From Verrucomicrobiota bacterium (GTDB taxonomy: Bacteria > Verrucomicrobiota > Verrucomicrobiia > Verrucomicrobiales > Akkermansiaceae): DNA of 64,000 nucleotides. The notes under the pieces were generated by a model that saw nothing but the letters and a program-made list of their open reading frames with translations, was not told the origin of the DNA and did not search any database. The stretch is taken from contig JAPLUI010000331.1 of NCBI GenBank assembly GCA_026397725.1, forward strand, positions 1 through 64,000. Reading direction: 5' to 3'. This document shows, piece by piece, positions 17,816-26,713 of the stretch. Each line of letters starts with the position of its first letter. Positions within the stretch are counted from its first letter, which is position 1. The position numbers were made by a program, and so were the translations under genes.

Positions 17816-19009
17816 ATGGCGCAAGCGCGTAAAGACCGCTACCTCTGCCGCGTGCTGATGTCCCGCCACGATTTCCAGATTCCCGTCCTTTTCAGGCACC
17901 GTATTGTTTTCACGCGAAATGCTTTCGCGCCGGAGAATGCGGAGTTGGCAGATATTCTCCGCGAAGGCGGGGGCCGCCGCGCCATCGCTTTCATTGAGGA
18001 ATCCGTCGCCGCCGTTTGGCCCGGGTTGCTGGATGCCGTGCAGGCATACTTTGCCGATCTGGATCTGACTTTCTGCGGGAGTGCCGTGTTGCCGGGTGGC
18101 GAGGCGGTCAAGACCGATGATTCGCTGGTCCGCCGCATCTGGGAAGCACTTGATGCGGTCCACATCGATCGCCATTCCTATGCGCTGGCCATCGGTGGCG
18201 GGGCGTTCCTGGATGCGGTCGGTTTCGCCGCTGCCACGGCGCACCGCGGCGTGCGCCTCGTGCGTTTTCCCACCACCACCTTGTCTCAGGACGATGGCGG
18301 CGTGGGCGTGAAATGCGCCATCAATGGCTTCGGGAAGAAGAACTGGATCGGGGCCTTCGCCGTACCCTTTGCCGTGATCAACGATTTCAGTTTTCTCCAC
18401 AGCCAGGATTCGGAAACCTGCCGCGCAGGCTTGATCGAGGCGGTCAAGGTGGCCTTGGTCAAAGATCCGGAGTTTTTCGAGTGGATTGAAGTCCGTCTGG
18501 AAGCACTCGCCGCGCTCGACCCGGCGGTGCTCGAGCCCTGCGTTGAGCGCTCGGCCCTGTTGCATGCGTGCCACATTGCCACCGGCGGCGATGCCTTCGA
18601 ATCCGGCTCGAGTCGCCCGCTCGACTTCGGACACTGGGCGGCCCACAAGCTGGAATCCCTCACCGGCTACGAGCTGTCACACGCACCCGCCGTCTCGATC
18701 GGATTGGCGCTCGACACCCTCTATTCCGTGCGCTCCGGATTGCTTGCCGCAAGGTCCGCCGAGCGCATCATGCGGGTGCTCGACGCGCTTGGGCTGGCCA
18801 CTTACCATCCGGCGCTTGATTGGACGGACCGAGCCGGTCGCCGCCGGATTTTCGTCGGCTTGGACGAATTTTGCGAACACCTGGGAGGTGAACTCACCGT
18901 GCTGCTGTTGCAGGATCTCGGCGTGGGGGTGAACGTCCACCAATTGGACGAGTTGCTGCTTGGTGAGTGTATCGATCAACTCAGGCAGCGTGCGGCAAAG
19001 CACGCATGA
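17816..19009 (+). CDS. 3-dehydroquinate synthase family protein, EboD type
   Basis: About 397 residues. The start at ATG 17816 follows AAAGAAACG; 17783 and 17858 are alternatives. It belongs to the AroB/sugar-phosphate cyclase superfamily: a GGE NAD-site motif (LPGGEAVK), DRHSYALAIGGGAFLD, AAATAHRGVRLVRFPTT, and the signature QDDGGVGVKCAINGFGKKN, which I associate with EboD enzymes rather than true AroB. AEAVKVALVKD and a His-rich metal site (DFGHWAAHKLE) follow. In ebo clusters this enzyme acts with a UbiA-like prenyltransferase and a TatD-like hydrolase in making a transported metabolite. None of those partners lies beside it here, so it is an orphan in this window. Substrate unknown. Confidence 0.75.
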   Translation: MAQARKDRYLCRVLMSRHDFQIPVLFRHRIVFTRNAFAPENAELADILREGGGRRAIAFIEESVAAVWPGLLDAVQAYFADLDLTFCGSAVLPGGEAVKTDDSLVRRIWEALDAVHIDRHSYALAIGGGAFLDAVGFAAATAHRGVRLVRFPTTTLSQDDGGVGVKCAINGFGKKNWIGAFAVPFAVINDFSFLHSQDSETCRAGLIEAVKVALVKDPEFFEWIEVRLEALAALDPAVLEPCVERSALLHACHIATGGDAFESGSSRPLDFGHWAAHKLESLTGYELSHAPAVSIGLALDTLYSVRSGLLAARSAERIMRVLDALGLATYHPALDWTDRAGRRRIFVGLDEFCEHLGGELTVLLLQDLGVGVNVHQLDELLLGECIDQLRQRAAKHA

Positions 19010-19102
19010 GGCGTCCCGCATGGTTCTGACCCTGCTCCCGGCGGATGAATAATGTTTCACATTTCCGCTTGTCATCGGCGGGACCCTCGATAGCATCGCC
19101 GC

Positions 19103-20716
19103 ATGCTCATGAAGTTCTCAATGCTGTCGTTTTGCTCCATTCTGCTTGCCGCCCACCTTCAAGCTGCGGTTTCCCTGCCCATGGGAGGCTCCGAGGCTCT
19201 CTCCGCCGCCAATGTCGAAGGTCCGGCCAAGGAAGCCCTCACCTTGTTCCGCGAGGGCCGCCACGCCAAGGCCCTCGAACTCGCCAAGCCGCTCGCGTTG
19301 AAAGGCAATGCCGATGCTCTCTATCTGATGGGCTATGCCTATGAGACCGGCCAAGGCGTTGAGGTCTCCCGCGAAACCGCCCTCGAATACTACCGCAAGG
19401 CCGCCGCCGTGGGCCACAAGGATTCCACCTATCGCCTGTCCTTCATCCTCCTCGCCTCGGAGGACGAAACCGAACGCAGCCAAGCCCGCGAAGCCCTCGA
19501 AAAAACTTCCAAGGACGATCCCGCAGTCACCGGACGCATCCTCGGCGAAGCCTACCTCCGCGGTCGCCTCACCAAGGAAGCGGACTATGAAAAGACCGTC
19601 TTTTGGTGGACCCAGGCAGCGAATGCCGGGGATTTGCCCTCGCTCCTGCTGCTTGCCCGCCTCAATGAAGGCCAATTCGGTTTTGCCGACAAGAAAGACG
19701 CCAAGGCGGCCCTGGGGTTCTACGCCAAAGCCGCCGGCCTCGGTGACGCCCCCTCCATGGTCGCCCTCGGCTCGCGTCTGCTCAATGGCGACAAGGACAT
19801 CCGCAATGAAAAAGATGGCCGCGAGTGGCTCAAGAAAGCCATCGATGCCAAGGAATACTCCGCCTACCTCGCCCTCGGCGACTTCGAGGAAAACGTCAAG
19901 AAAGATCCCAAAGCCGCCCTCGTCCTTTATGAACGCGGCAAGGACGCTGGCCAGGTCGATTGCATTCTCCGCGCCGCCGATGCCTACACCGAAGGCAAAG
20001 GCACCGAAAAAGACCCGGATCGCGGTGTCAACCTGCTCGAAGGTGCCGCCAAAGCCGGCAGCCCCTTGGCACACTACCGGCTCGCCGTCAAACGTCTGAG
20101 TGCTGACAAGCCGGACCTCCTCCTTGGCTATGGACACCTCCTGAGCGCAGCGTCCGGCGGTCTCCTCGAAGCCCAAAACGAACTCGGCCTGTTCTATCTG
20201 TCGGGAAAACTCGCGCCGGTGGATCCCGCTGGAAAACCCATCCCGGATGGTCCGGCCGGTGTCGCCTGGCTGACTCGTGCCGCCCAAGGCGGGCTGGCCC
20301 AGGCCCAAAACAACCTTGGCACCCTCTTCGAGCAAGGGGCTGGCAGCGTCCCGCAAAACCTCAGTAACGCCGGCCAACTCTACGCGCTTGCCGCCAACCA
20401 AGGCCATCCCGGTGCCACCCTCGCACTGGCCCGCCTCTACTCCAAGGGCACCGGTATCGCCATTGACCTTCCCAAGTCCTGGGCACTCGCCACCCTCGCC
20501 GCCGAACGGGGCGAGGACACCGCCAAAAAATTTGCCAGCGATCTCCATGAAAAGCTCGACGAAACTCAGCGTGCCAAAGGTCTCAAGGACCTTGAAGCCA
20601 TCAAGACAGGCAAGCCCACCGACCCAAAGCCTGAGGATGCCAAAGCCGAAAAAACGACGCCGCCAAAACCTGCGGATGTCAAGCCGGCGCCGAAATCGCC
20701 CAAGAATCCCAAATAA
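19103..20716 (+). CDS. Exported Sel1-like repeat (TPR-family) protein
   Basis: 537 residues. The signal peptide is MLMKFSMLSFCSILLAAHLQA (the second Met, at 19109, is an alternative start). The body is a run of Sel1-like repeats of about 36 residues, recognisable from elements such as ADALYLMGYAYETGQGVEVS, AGSPLAHYRLA, AQAQNNLGTLFEQGAG and GATLALARLYSKGTG. The last 50 residues are a Lys/Pro-rich tail (KPEDAKAEKTTPPKPADVK). Sel1 solenoids mediate protein-protein contacts. The signal peptide suggests the periplasm or cell surface. It is convergent with the pseudopilin operon. Confidence 0.85.
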   Translation: MLMKFSMLSFCSILLAAHLQAAVSLPMGGSEALSAANVEGPAKEALTLFREGRHAKALELAKPLALKGNADALYLMGYAYETGQGVEVSRETALEYYRKAAAVGHKDSTYRLSFILLASEDETERSQAREALEKTSKDDPAVTGRILGEAYLRGRLTKEADYEKTVFWWTQAANAGDLPSLLLLARLNEGQFGFADKKDAKAALGFYAKAAGLGDAPSMVALGSRLLNGDKDIRNEKDGREWLKKAIDAKEYSAYLALGDFEENVKKDPKAALVLYERGKDAGQVDCILRAADAYTEGKGTEKDPDRGVNLLEGAAKAGSPLAHYRLAVKRLSADKPDLLLGYGHLLSAASGGLLEAQNELGLFYLSGKLAPVDPAGKPIPDGPAGVAWLTRAAQGGLAQAQNNLGTLFEQGAGSVPQNLSNAGQLYALAANQGHPGATLALARLYSKGTGIAIDLPKSWALATLAAERGEDTAKKFASDLHEKLDETQRAKGLKDLEAIKTGKPTDPKPEDAKAEKTTPPKPADVKPAPKSPKNPK

Positions 20717-20856
20717 GGGCGCGGTGACGGCTGGAGATTCCCGGGCGGCGTGGGTTCGGTGGTGGCGGATGAGTGGGGCGGATTGAGGTTGGGCCGAGAC
20801 GGCGCAGCACGACCGGGATGCGGCTGGCATCGATAAATGGTTGAGCCATTCGCTTC

Positions 20857-21561
20857 TCAATCGGCACTCAGGTACTTGTAGTCCTGCAGGTTCAGGGCCT
20901 GCAATTTCCCCTCGGCATCATCATATAGGACGACCACATAGTTGCCGGGCTCGCCGACGGGGATGGACGGGAGTTTGCCGGATTTGCAGCGCAGCGGGAC
21001 GTAGCCCTCGGGATAATGAATGGGGGTTCTGGCAAGGGTCAGGCGCTTGACGAAAACCTTGGTCCACTTGCCATTCGGCGCCCTGATTTCCACTTCGTGC
21101 TCGGGGGTCTGGGAAACCGAAACAAAGGTGGCGGTACGCTTGGTTTCGGGGTCCAGTTGTTTGAGCCGGAGAATGCGCATCGCCCAGTGGGCGGCCTGGT
21201 CATCGCTGGCCGGAACCCGCTCGGCGAAGGGAATCAAGGTGACGGTGTTGTCGGCAACCAAGGCGATGCGGGTGACTCCGTCCCGCACGCCGACCCGTTT
21301 GAGGGTGATTTGATGGGCACCGGGGGTGAGACCGATGCCGCCGGTGACATCACCCAGTTGGTAACCGTCCGCATTCATGACCTCGCCGTCGATGAGCAGT
21401 TGGAGCCGATCCTGGCCCTGGGCCAGGGCGTTGACGATGCGCACAAACCCGACTTTTCGCGGCGGCGTTTCCGGTGCAGCGGTTGGCGCGACCAGCCAGC
21501 AGCACCCGAGCACGCAGGCGAGCCGCAGGGAAAAGTGGCTCGAGTCAGAAGTCGTTTGCAT
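20857..21561 (-). CDS. Exported protein at the end of the pseudopilin cassette (DUF4397-like)
   Basis: A 234-residue protein from MQTTSDSSHF, whose start lies inside the last codons of the preceding cassette A gene (17-bp overlap), so it is co-transcribed. A hydrophobic segment near residue 15 (LACVLGCCWLVAPTAA) is a signal peptide. The following beta-rich part (VGFVRIVNALAQGQDRLQLLIDGE, LTPGAHQITLKRVG, VADNTVTLIPF) resembles DUF4397/PEGA-like domains that pack a short beta-sandwich. The ending LQALNLQDYKYLSAD is not recognised. The role is probably structural, tied to the pseudopilin products. Confidence 0.6.
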   Translation of the reverse strand: MQTTSDSSHFSLRLACVLGCCWLVAPTAAPETPPRKVGFVRIVNALAQGQDRLQLLIDGEVMNADGYQLGDVTGGIGLTPGAHQITLKRVGVRDGVTRIALVADNTVTLIPFAERVPASDDQAAHWAMRILRLKQLDPETKRTATFVSVSQTPEHEVEIRAPNGKWTKVFVKRLTLARTPIHYPEGYVPLRCKSGKLPSIPVGEPGNYVVVLYDDAEGKLQALNLQDYKYLSAD

Positions 21562-24514
21562 GGATGACAGTCGGATGGAATTTGTCAGGATCGATGGCAC
21601 CATCGCTGTCGCGCTCGCCCGGATCGGCAAACAGGGTGAAGACCTTGCGGACTTCCGCGAGGACTTCAGGCGCGGCGTTGGGGGCGGTGCCGGGCGCGAT
21701 GGCCTGGCCGACGACCCACACGCGGAAGTTGCGCGAGCGGACGGTGGCGGCTTCATAAACGCGGGCGAAGACTTCCTCGGCGGCGGAGTCCGACCACTGG
21801 ACGCGGGTATTGTTAGGGAGGTGGACGCCGGGGCGATACATCGCCGGGTTGCCAAAGACCGGGTTGCCAGCCGGGTCTTTGACCAGCGCGAGTTCGGAGG
21901 GACTGGCAAAGGGCCGTGAGCGGATGATGGCCTCTGCCACCAGGTCCGCCTCGGTTCTAACATCGTTGGAAGGGGCCTGCAGTGAGGTCGGGGATGGCGG
22001 CGGTGCCAGCAGTGGCGGTCCTTGGTGATTCAGGCTGCCGGGCACGCATGCCAGCAGCGGATCCTGCTCCAAGGCCCCGGCGGCAAGTGCCCGCAAGGCA
22101 TCCTGGGTGGCGGTGTTGAGATTCAGATGGCCGCGGATTTCCACCAGGTTGCCTTCGCACAAGGCACGCTCCGCGGCTCTCGAGTGCCCGGCATGGAACA
22201 GGTCTAACAGATTGCTGGCCCGCCTGCCCGGTTGGTCGAAGGCCGGGTGTTCGGGGCGTCCGATGCGCAGCGAATTGCCGCCGCCGTGGTCCGGGCTGGC
22301 GGGGCTGCCAGGCAGCACGTCGGGCCAGACGAATCTGGTGGCTGGCATGAGACCGTTGCGGATGGAGGTCGTATCCTGCGGGCTGTCGTAGGTCGGTTGC
22401 CACAGCAGCGGGTCATGGATGCGTCCGAGTTCGGTGGCACTGAAGAAGCGTCCGGCATTGGAAATCCGCTGCGGGGCCTGTGCTGCGCTGGGGTTTTGTG
22501 CCCAGTGGTATCTGGAGTCGGTGGGGATCACCGCATCATCTTGCGAGAGCGGCCAGGTGCCGACGCATGAGTCGTGGCCGCCGTCCGGCCATTCGGATGG
22601 GAGCACGCGGCCGTAGGTCTTGGGTTTGCGGGCCGCATCGGAATCATAGATCGTGCTGCGGCGGATGTTGCGGCGATTGGGGCTGGAATTTTCGGGATTG
22701 GCGTTTTCGGCGAGTGGCGTGTTGCGAAGATAATAGGAGATGCGTGGATCACCGAGGTTGTCGATTTCGGAACCATAAGCCCCGAGGACGAGCGCGGCGA
22801 CGGTGGCCTTGGACGAGAAGCGGGGTTTGTTGAGTTCAAACTCGAGGCCCTTCTTCTGGCGGATGAGGCCGGCGGCGCGGTCCACTTCCTGGCCGTTCCA
22901 CCGCAGGGAAACCCCGGCCGCGCCCTCCGCTTCGGTCAGGCTGAATTTGTTTGCCACCACGATGCTGGCGGGACCGACATCAAGGGTGTAGGAGACGGCC
23001 GCGAATTCATGGACTTGGTATTCATTGGCCTTGAGCGCCACCTGGATTTCAGGCGACCAGAATCGGCCGTCAATTTCGGTGAGTTGATGGGTGGCTCTGG
23101 CAGGATTCCGGAGCAGCGCCGGATCATCGAAGCGGGTGGAGCCGGTGCCTGCACCAATGCCTTCCATCGGCAACGCAACTTCATAACTGAGGCGGGCCAT
23201 CCCGCTGACCTCCTGGGTGTTCATGTTCCAGAGTTCGGCAAACAGCTTGAAGTGCCACTTGAGGAGGTGGCGGCCCCCGACTTGCTGTGCGCCCTCGTAA
23301 CGGATTTGCAGTGCCAGTTCGCTGATGAGCGGAAAACCATCCAGGCCGCGGTGGCTGCCGGAAACCAGGGTGGACACGGTGTCGGTGTCGGCGTAGTCGA
23401 TGGCATTGGCGGCCAGGGTTTTCACATAGTCATCGGGGAAGCCGCCCTTGCGGGTGTCAAAATCAGGCAGCGCCTGCTTGATGAAGGCGGCCATTGGCTC
23501 GACTCCGGCCGGGCCCATGGCCAGAATGGCGTTGAGATTGAGCTTTGGCTCGCCGACCACCGCGGCAGCAATCCCGGCGGCAAACGGCACGCAGGGCCGC
23601 TCGAGGTAGGGCCGCACCATGGTTGTTAGATTCTCCTCGACCGCGCGGGCCCGCGTATCGGTTAGATGGCCGTGGGGGTCGCGGGTGAGTGGCGGTTGGA
23701 TGGCGGCGGCGGCCAGCAGCGAGTTCGGGGAAATGAGCGAGCGGCGGTTCTGGATGAGCGTTTTGGCAAGGGTTCCGGGTTGCTCGGCGGTGGTGGCGGG
23801 ATCGATGGCATGGAGGGAGATGCGATCCAGGGCGGGTTCGTCGGGAGCGGCGGGTGCCGGATTGAGGCCGGGTGCGGGGAAAGGCCAGGCGGTGCCGGCA
23901 TGGACGCCGCCGGGGCCATCCGTGTTGCCTGCGGTGTTAGGGTCGAGTTTCCCCTGCAGATCTTCGACCCAGAAGGCGTAGCGGGCGACGACCTGGTGCT
24001 TCTCGTTGAAGATGGGGAGCCACGCGGCGCGGACGCGGTCGAGGTACGGGAGGGTGCCCAAAACGGTGGCTGCGCCGGGCTCGGAACCGACGAGTGACTC
24101 GATGTCCGGAGAGCTGAGGCGCGGCGTGTCAGGCGGTGGCGTGGTGGCACTGAAGAGCGGAACGTAGCGAAAGGAAATGACCCCTTCGGCGGATTTCCGG
24201 CCTTGCGCGAGAAATAGCATCGGGGCTGGTTCGCGGCCTGTCTCAAGCGGACGCTTGAGGACGGCTTGGAGTATGATGAAGCTGTCGTTGGAGGCTTCGA
24301 GGTGGAGGATTCCCCTGACGTATTCGCGGCCGGCGTGGGCGGCGAGTTCGGCCCGCTGGTGATCGACGTAGCAGCGTGCGGTGCGGCGCTCGTTGCCGAC
24401 GACGAGGAGGATGCCCACTGCCAGCATCAACAAGGCGGAGACGATGACGAGCACCGCAGCCAGGGTGAAGCCTGGCCTCGGGGACTGGTTCGGTCGTGGT
24501 TTATTGGGCGGCAT
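21545..24514 (-). CDS. Verru_Chthon cassette protein A (large pseudopilin-like protein)
   Basis: About 989 residues from MPPNKPRPNQSPRPG, followed by FTLAAVLVIVSALLMLAVGILLV. This is a prepilin-type leader and hydrophobic helix, with cleavage expected at G|F. The open frame upstream overlaps gene C and is rejected. A very long extracytoplasmic part follows, with YVDHQRAELAAHAGREYVRG just after the helix as in GspK-like minor pseudopilins. Its length and its position as the last pilin-like gene of a D-B-C-A set match the Verru_Chthon cassette A family known from Verrucomicrobium and Chthoniobacter. No function is established for these cassettes; an assembly or secretion role is inferred from the pilin-like N-termini. 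Confidence 0.8.
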   Translation of the reverse strand: MPPNKPRPNQSPRPGFTLAAVLVIVSALLMLAVGILLVVGNERRTARCYVDHQRAELAAHAGREYVRGILHLEASNDSFIILQAVLKRPLETGREPAPMLFLAQGRKSAEGVISFRYVPLFSATTPPPDTPRLSSPDIESLVGSEPGAATVLGTLPYLDRVRAAWLPIFNEKHQVVARYAFWVEDLQGKLDPNTAGNTDGPGGVHAGTAWPFPAPGLNPAPAAPDEPALDRISLHAIDPATTAEQPGTLAKTLIQNRRSLISPNSLLAAAAIQPPLTRDPHGHLTDTRARAVEENLTTMVRPYLERPCVPFAAGIAAAVVGEPKLNLNAILAMGPAGVEPMAAFIKQALPDFDTRKGGFPDDYVKTLAANAIDYADTDTVSTLVSGSHRGLDGFPLISELALQIRYEGAQQVGGRHLLKWHFKLFAELWNMNTQEVSGMARLSYEVALPMEGIGAGTGSTRFDDPALLRNPARATHQLTEIDGRFWSPEIQVALKANEYQVHEFAAVSYTLDVGPASIVVANKFSLTEAEGAAGVSLRWNGQEVDRAAGLIRQKKGLEFELNKPRFSSKATVAALVLGAYGSEIDNLGDPRISYYLRNTPLAENANPENSSPNRRNIRRSTIYDSDAARKPKTYGRVLPSEWPDGGHDSCVGTWPLSQDDAVIPTDSRYHWAQNPSAAQAPQRISNAGRFFSATELGRIHDPLLWQPTYDSPQDTTSIRNGLMPATRFVWPDVLPGSPASPDHGGGNSLRIGRPEHPAFDQPGRRASNLLDLFHAGHSRAAERALCEGNLVEIRGHLNLNTATQDALRALAAGALEQDPLLACVPGSLNHQGPPLLAPPPSPTSLQAPSNDVRTEADLVAEAIIRSRPFASPSELALVKDPAGNPVFGNPAMYRPGVHLPNNTRVQWSDSAAEEVFARVYEAATVRSRNFRVWVVGQAIAPGTAPNAAPEVLAEVRKVFTLFADPGERDSDGAIDPDKFHPTVIHANDF

Positions 24515-25247
24515 GGCAGCCAAAACGGATGAGGGTGGCGTAAACTTCAAGGTTGCGGCTGGTGGCGGCTTGCGGGGCCGGGCCCACCAGTTTCGCGGCG
24601 GGGCTGGCAGCGTCCCAAGCTGCGGAATCCGCCAGTTTTGCGACCAGTTCACGGCGGGCAATGACGAGGCGGACGGCGAGGGCGGCGGGGGCCTCCGTCG
24701 TGGATATTTCCCAATCGTGCCAGCGGCCGGAGGCGTCGCGGGATTGCGGGCGAGCCTCGAAGCCGAGGATGCCGAAAGCGACGGGCTCATCGCGCTCGGT
24801 GGCGGTGAACAGGCTGGCGGGGTGGAAGTCGCGGAGGGCTTGGAAGGTGGCGTGGCTTTCGCGGAAGCCGCGCATCAGACAGCGCACGGTCTTGCTGTTG
24901 ATGACGAGGTCCTTGAGGTAGTAATGAATGGCGCAGAGATCGCCGATGCGGCCCGTTGCGGATTGGGCGTCGGGGGCTTGGAGGCTGAGGAAGCCGAGGC
25001 GATCACCGGAGGCGGCAGGGCTGTGCTCAAACACACTGTCCTGGTGGAAGCTGGCGCTGTTGAGATCGGCAGTGAGTTGGGTGAGTGCGGCGCGGGCTTC
25101 CTGTTCGGCACTGACGCCGCCGCCGATGCGCACGTAGTCGTCGCGGGCGCGACCGAGCAGGGACAGGGCCGCCATCACGACTATCAGGCCAAGCGTCATG
25201 GACACCAGCACCTCGATGAGGGTGAAGCCGTGCCGGGGTTGGTGCAT
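24501..25247 (-). CDS. Verru_Chthon cassette protein C (pseudopilin-like)
   Basis: 248 residues from MHQPRHG|FTLIEVLVSMTLGLIVV, a short prepilin leader with the invariant Glu at mature position 5. It matches cassette C features: RARDDYVRIGGGVSAEQEARAALTQL and LCAIHYYLKDLVIN. The stop overlaps the start of gene A by 14 bp, and its start lies 5 bp after gene B's stop, indicating tight translational coupling. It presumably inserts in the inner membrane and is processed by a prepilin peptidase that is not in this window. Confidence 0.8.
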   Translation of the reverse strand: MHQPRHGFTLIEVLVSMTLGLIVVMAALSLLGRARDDYVRIGGGVSAEQEARAALTQLTADLNSASFHQDSVFEHSPAASGDRLGFLSLQAPDAQSATGRIGDLCAIHYYLKDLVINSKTVRCLMRGFRESHATFQALRDFHPASLFTATERDEPVAFGILGFEARPQSRDASGRWHDWEISTTEAPAALAVRLVIARRELVAKLADSAAWDAASPAAKLVGPAPQAATSRNLEVYATLIRFGCHAAQ

Positions 25248-25252
25248 GGAAA

Positions 25253-25765
25253 TCACGGGAGCCGGGTGAAAAAATCGAGTTTCTGGCGTTTTGCGACCGG
25301 GGCGGCGGACGGGTATTCGAGCGTCAGGCGCAAGTTCAGCATGGGCGGGCCGCCGGGCTGGGCAGGCGAGCGCTGGGTGCGGATGGAGGCGAGGTAGCGG
25401 ATCGGTTCGTCGGCGAGGTTTTTGAGTCCCCGGTGGTAGGCCTCCGGGTCGGCGAGGCCGAGGGCGCGGCCATCGGCGGCGAAGGCGAGAGCGAGAACTT
25501 CGCCCGGTGCCGGAAACGGCTGGCCGCGAGTGAGTGTGGGGAGGAAGCGAGCGTTGCCGGCATGGGCGGCCTCGATTTCGTTCAGGCAGGCCGGGATGAT
25601 CCAGGCGCAACGGGTTTCCGCTTGAGCGGCGGCGGTACTTTGCCCGGATCTGGCCATCACCGCGAACACCAGCGGCAAAGCCACCGCCAGCACGCCCATG
25701 GCGAGGATCACCTCAATGAGCGAGAAACCGGCAGCGGTGGCGTGCGTGGAGCGGGGCGTGTTCAT
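25253..25765 (-). CDS. Verru_Chthon cassette protein B (pseudopilin-like)
   Basis: 170 residues: MNTPRSTHATAAG|FSLIEVILAMGVLAVALPLVF, a classic type IV prepilin N-terminus. The short globular part contains ETRCAWIIPACLNEIEAA and ends LEYPSAAPVAKRQKLDFFTRLP, as expected for cassette B. The start ATG overlaps the stop of gene D (TCAT on the plus strand, ATGA on the coding strand). It is the second gene of the operon. Confidence 0.8.
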   Translation of the reverse strand: MNTPRSTHATAAGFSLIEVILAMGVLAVALPLVFAVMARSGQSTAAAQAETRCAWIIPACLNEIEAAHAGNARFLPTLTRGQPFPAPGEVLALAFAADGRALGLADPEAYHRGLKNLADEPIRYLASIRTQRSPAQPGGPPMLNLRLTLEYPSAAPVAKRQKLDFFTRLP

Positions 25766-26421
25766 CCGTCGGAACGATATGGCCGGGCCACGATGCGCCC
25801 GATTTTAAACTGATTCTCCGCGATGGTGTGCGCGGCACCGTTGGGGGTCGGGGACGGTTGCCCGCCCCGGTAGGTGCCATCGGCGATCCGCAGGACCACC
25901 GGATCCGAGCCGGTTGGCCACAGCAAGCCGCCGCGCGGGGTGAAGGCGATGGTGAAAAACCGCCCTTGGGTCGGCTGGTTTTCCGCGAGGTAACGGATGA
26001 GGGTTTCCGGTTCGTCGCGGGGATTGCGGAGGCCATTGACTGCGCCGGGAAGGATGACGGTGCCGCTTGGCAGGGCATGCCAGCGGCGGATGAGAATGCC
26101 ATCCAAGGTCGTGGGGTCGGTGGGCCATTCGTTGATTTTGAAAATTCCGATGCGGCAGCGTTCGTCGGCGGCGGGGAGATCGCCGGGTTCGGCAATCGCC
26201 AGCACCGTGATCGAGCGCGAGCTGATTGCCATGCTGCGGGCTTGTTCCACCAGACCGATGAAGGTGTCGGCTGCGGTTTTCCGAGCATGCCCGGCGCTCG
26301 CTCCAAGCATCCGCAGCCCTGCGGCCATCAGCAATGAAATCACCGCCATGACGGCGACCAATTCGACGAGCGAAAATGCCGCATGCGGTTGTCCGGAGCG
26401 CGATTTGAGGGGAGTTCTCAC
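25762..26421 (-). CDS. Verru_Chthon cassette protein D (pseudopilin-like)
   Basis: First gene of the cassette. I place the start at GTG 26421, which gives a 15-residue leader ending AA|FSLVELVAVMAVISLLMAAG, in line with the leaders of B and A. An ATG at 26481 is in frame but would give a 35-residue leader. Later motifs: AADTFIGLVEQARSMAISS, as in GspH-like pseudopilins, and FFTIAFTPRGGLLWPTG. Like the others it keeps the Glu at mature position 5. The promoter must lie in the 26422-26713 gap. Confidence 0.7.
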   Translation of the reverse strand: MRTPLKSRSGQPHAAFSLVELVAVMAVISLLMAAGLRMLGASAGHARKTAADTFIGLVEQARSMAISSRSITVLAIAEPGDLPAADERCRIGIFKINEWPTDPTTLDGILIRRWHALPSGTVILPGAVNGLRNPRDEPETLIRYLAENQPTQGRFFTIAFTPRGGLLWPTGSDPVVLRIADGTYRGGQPSPTPNGAAHTIAENQFKIGRIVARPYRSDG

Positions 26422-26713
26422 CCGGGGGAGGGGTGCAAGACGGGGCAAAACGACCGAGTGCCGCCTGCTTTCAAAAAGCAAACACGAAATCGCGCCGCTT
26501 ACAAGCGAGAAAGTTGGATGAAGCCGAAAAAAACAACCTGACTGCGACTAACCGGCATCGGCCATGGCCCGCCGGGCTTCATCTGACTCGCCGAACCAGC
26601 CGCGTTTTGCCAACTCGCTGGAACAAGAAAGCACTGTATTGTTAGGCGACAGGGTTCAAAATGAAAGATGGCACCGCCGATGAACACCCGCAGAAGCTGC
26701 GGTCCGCGGTTGC

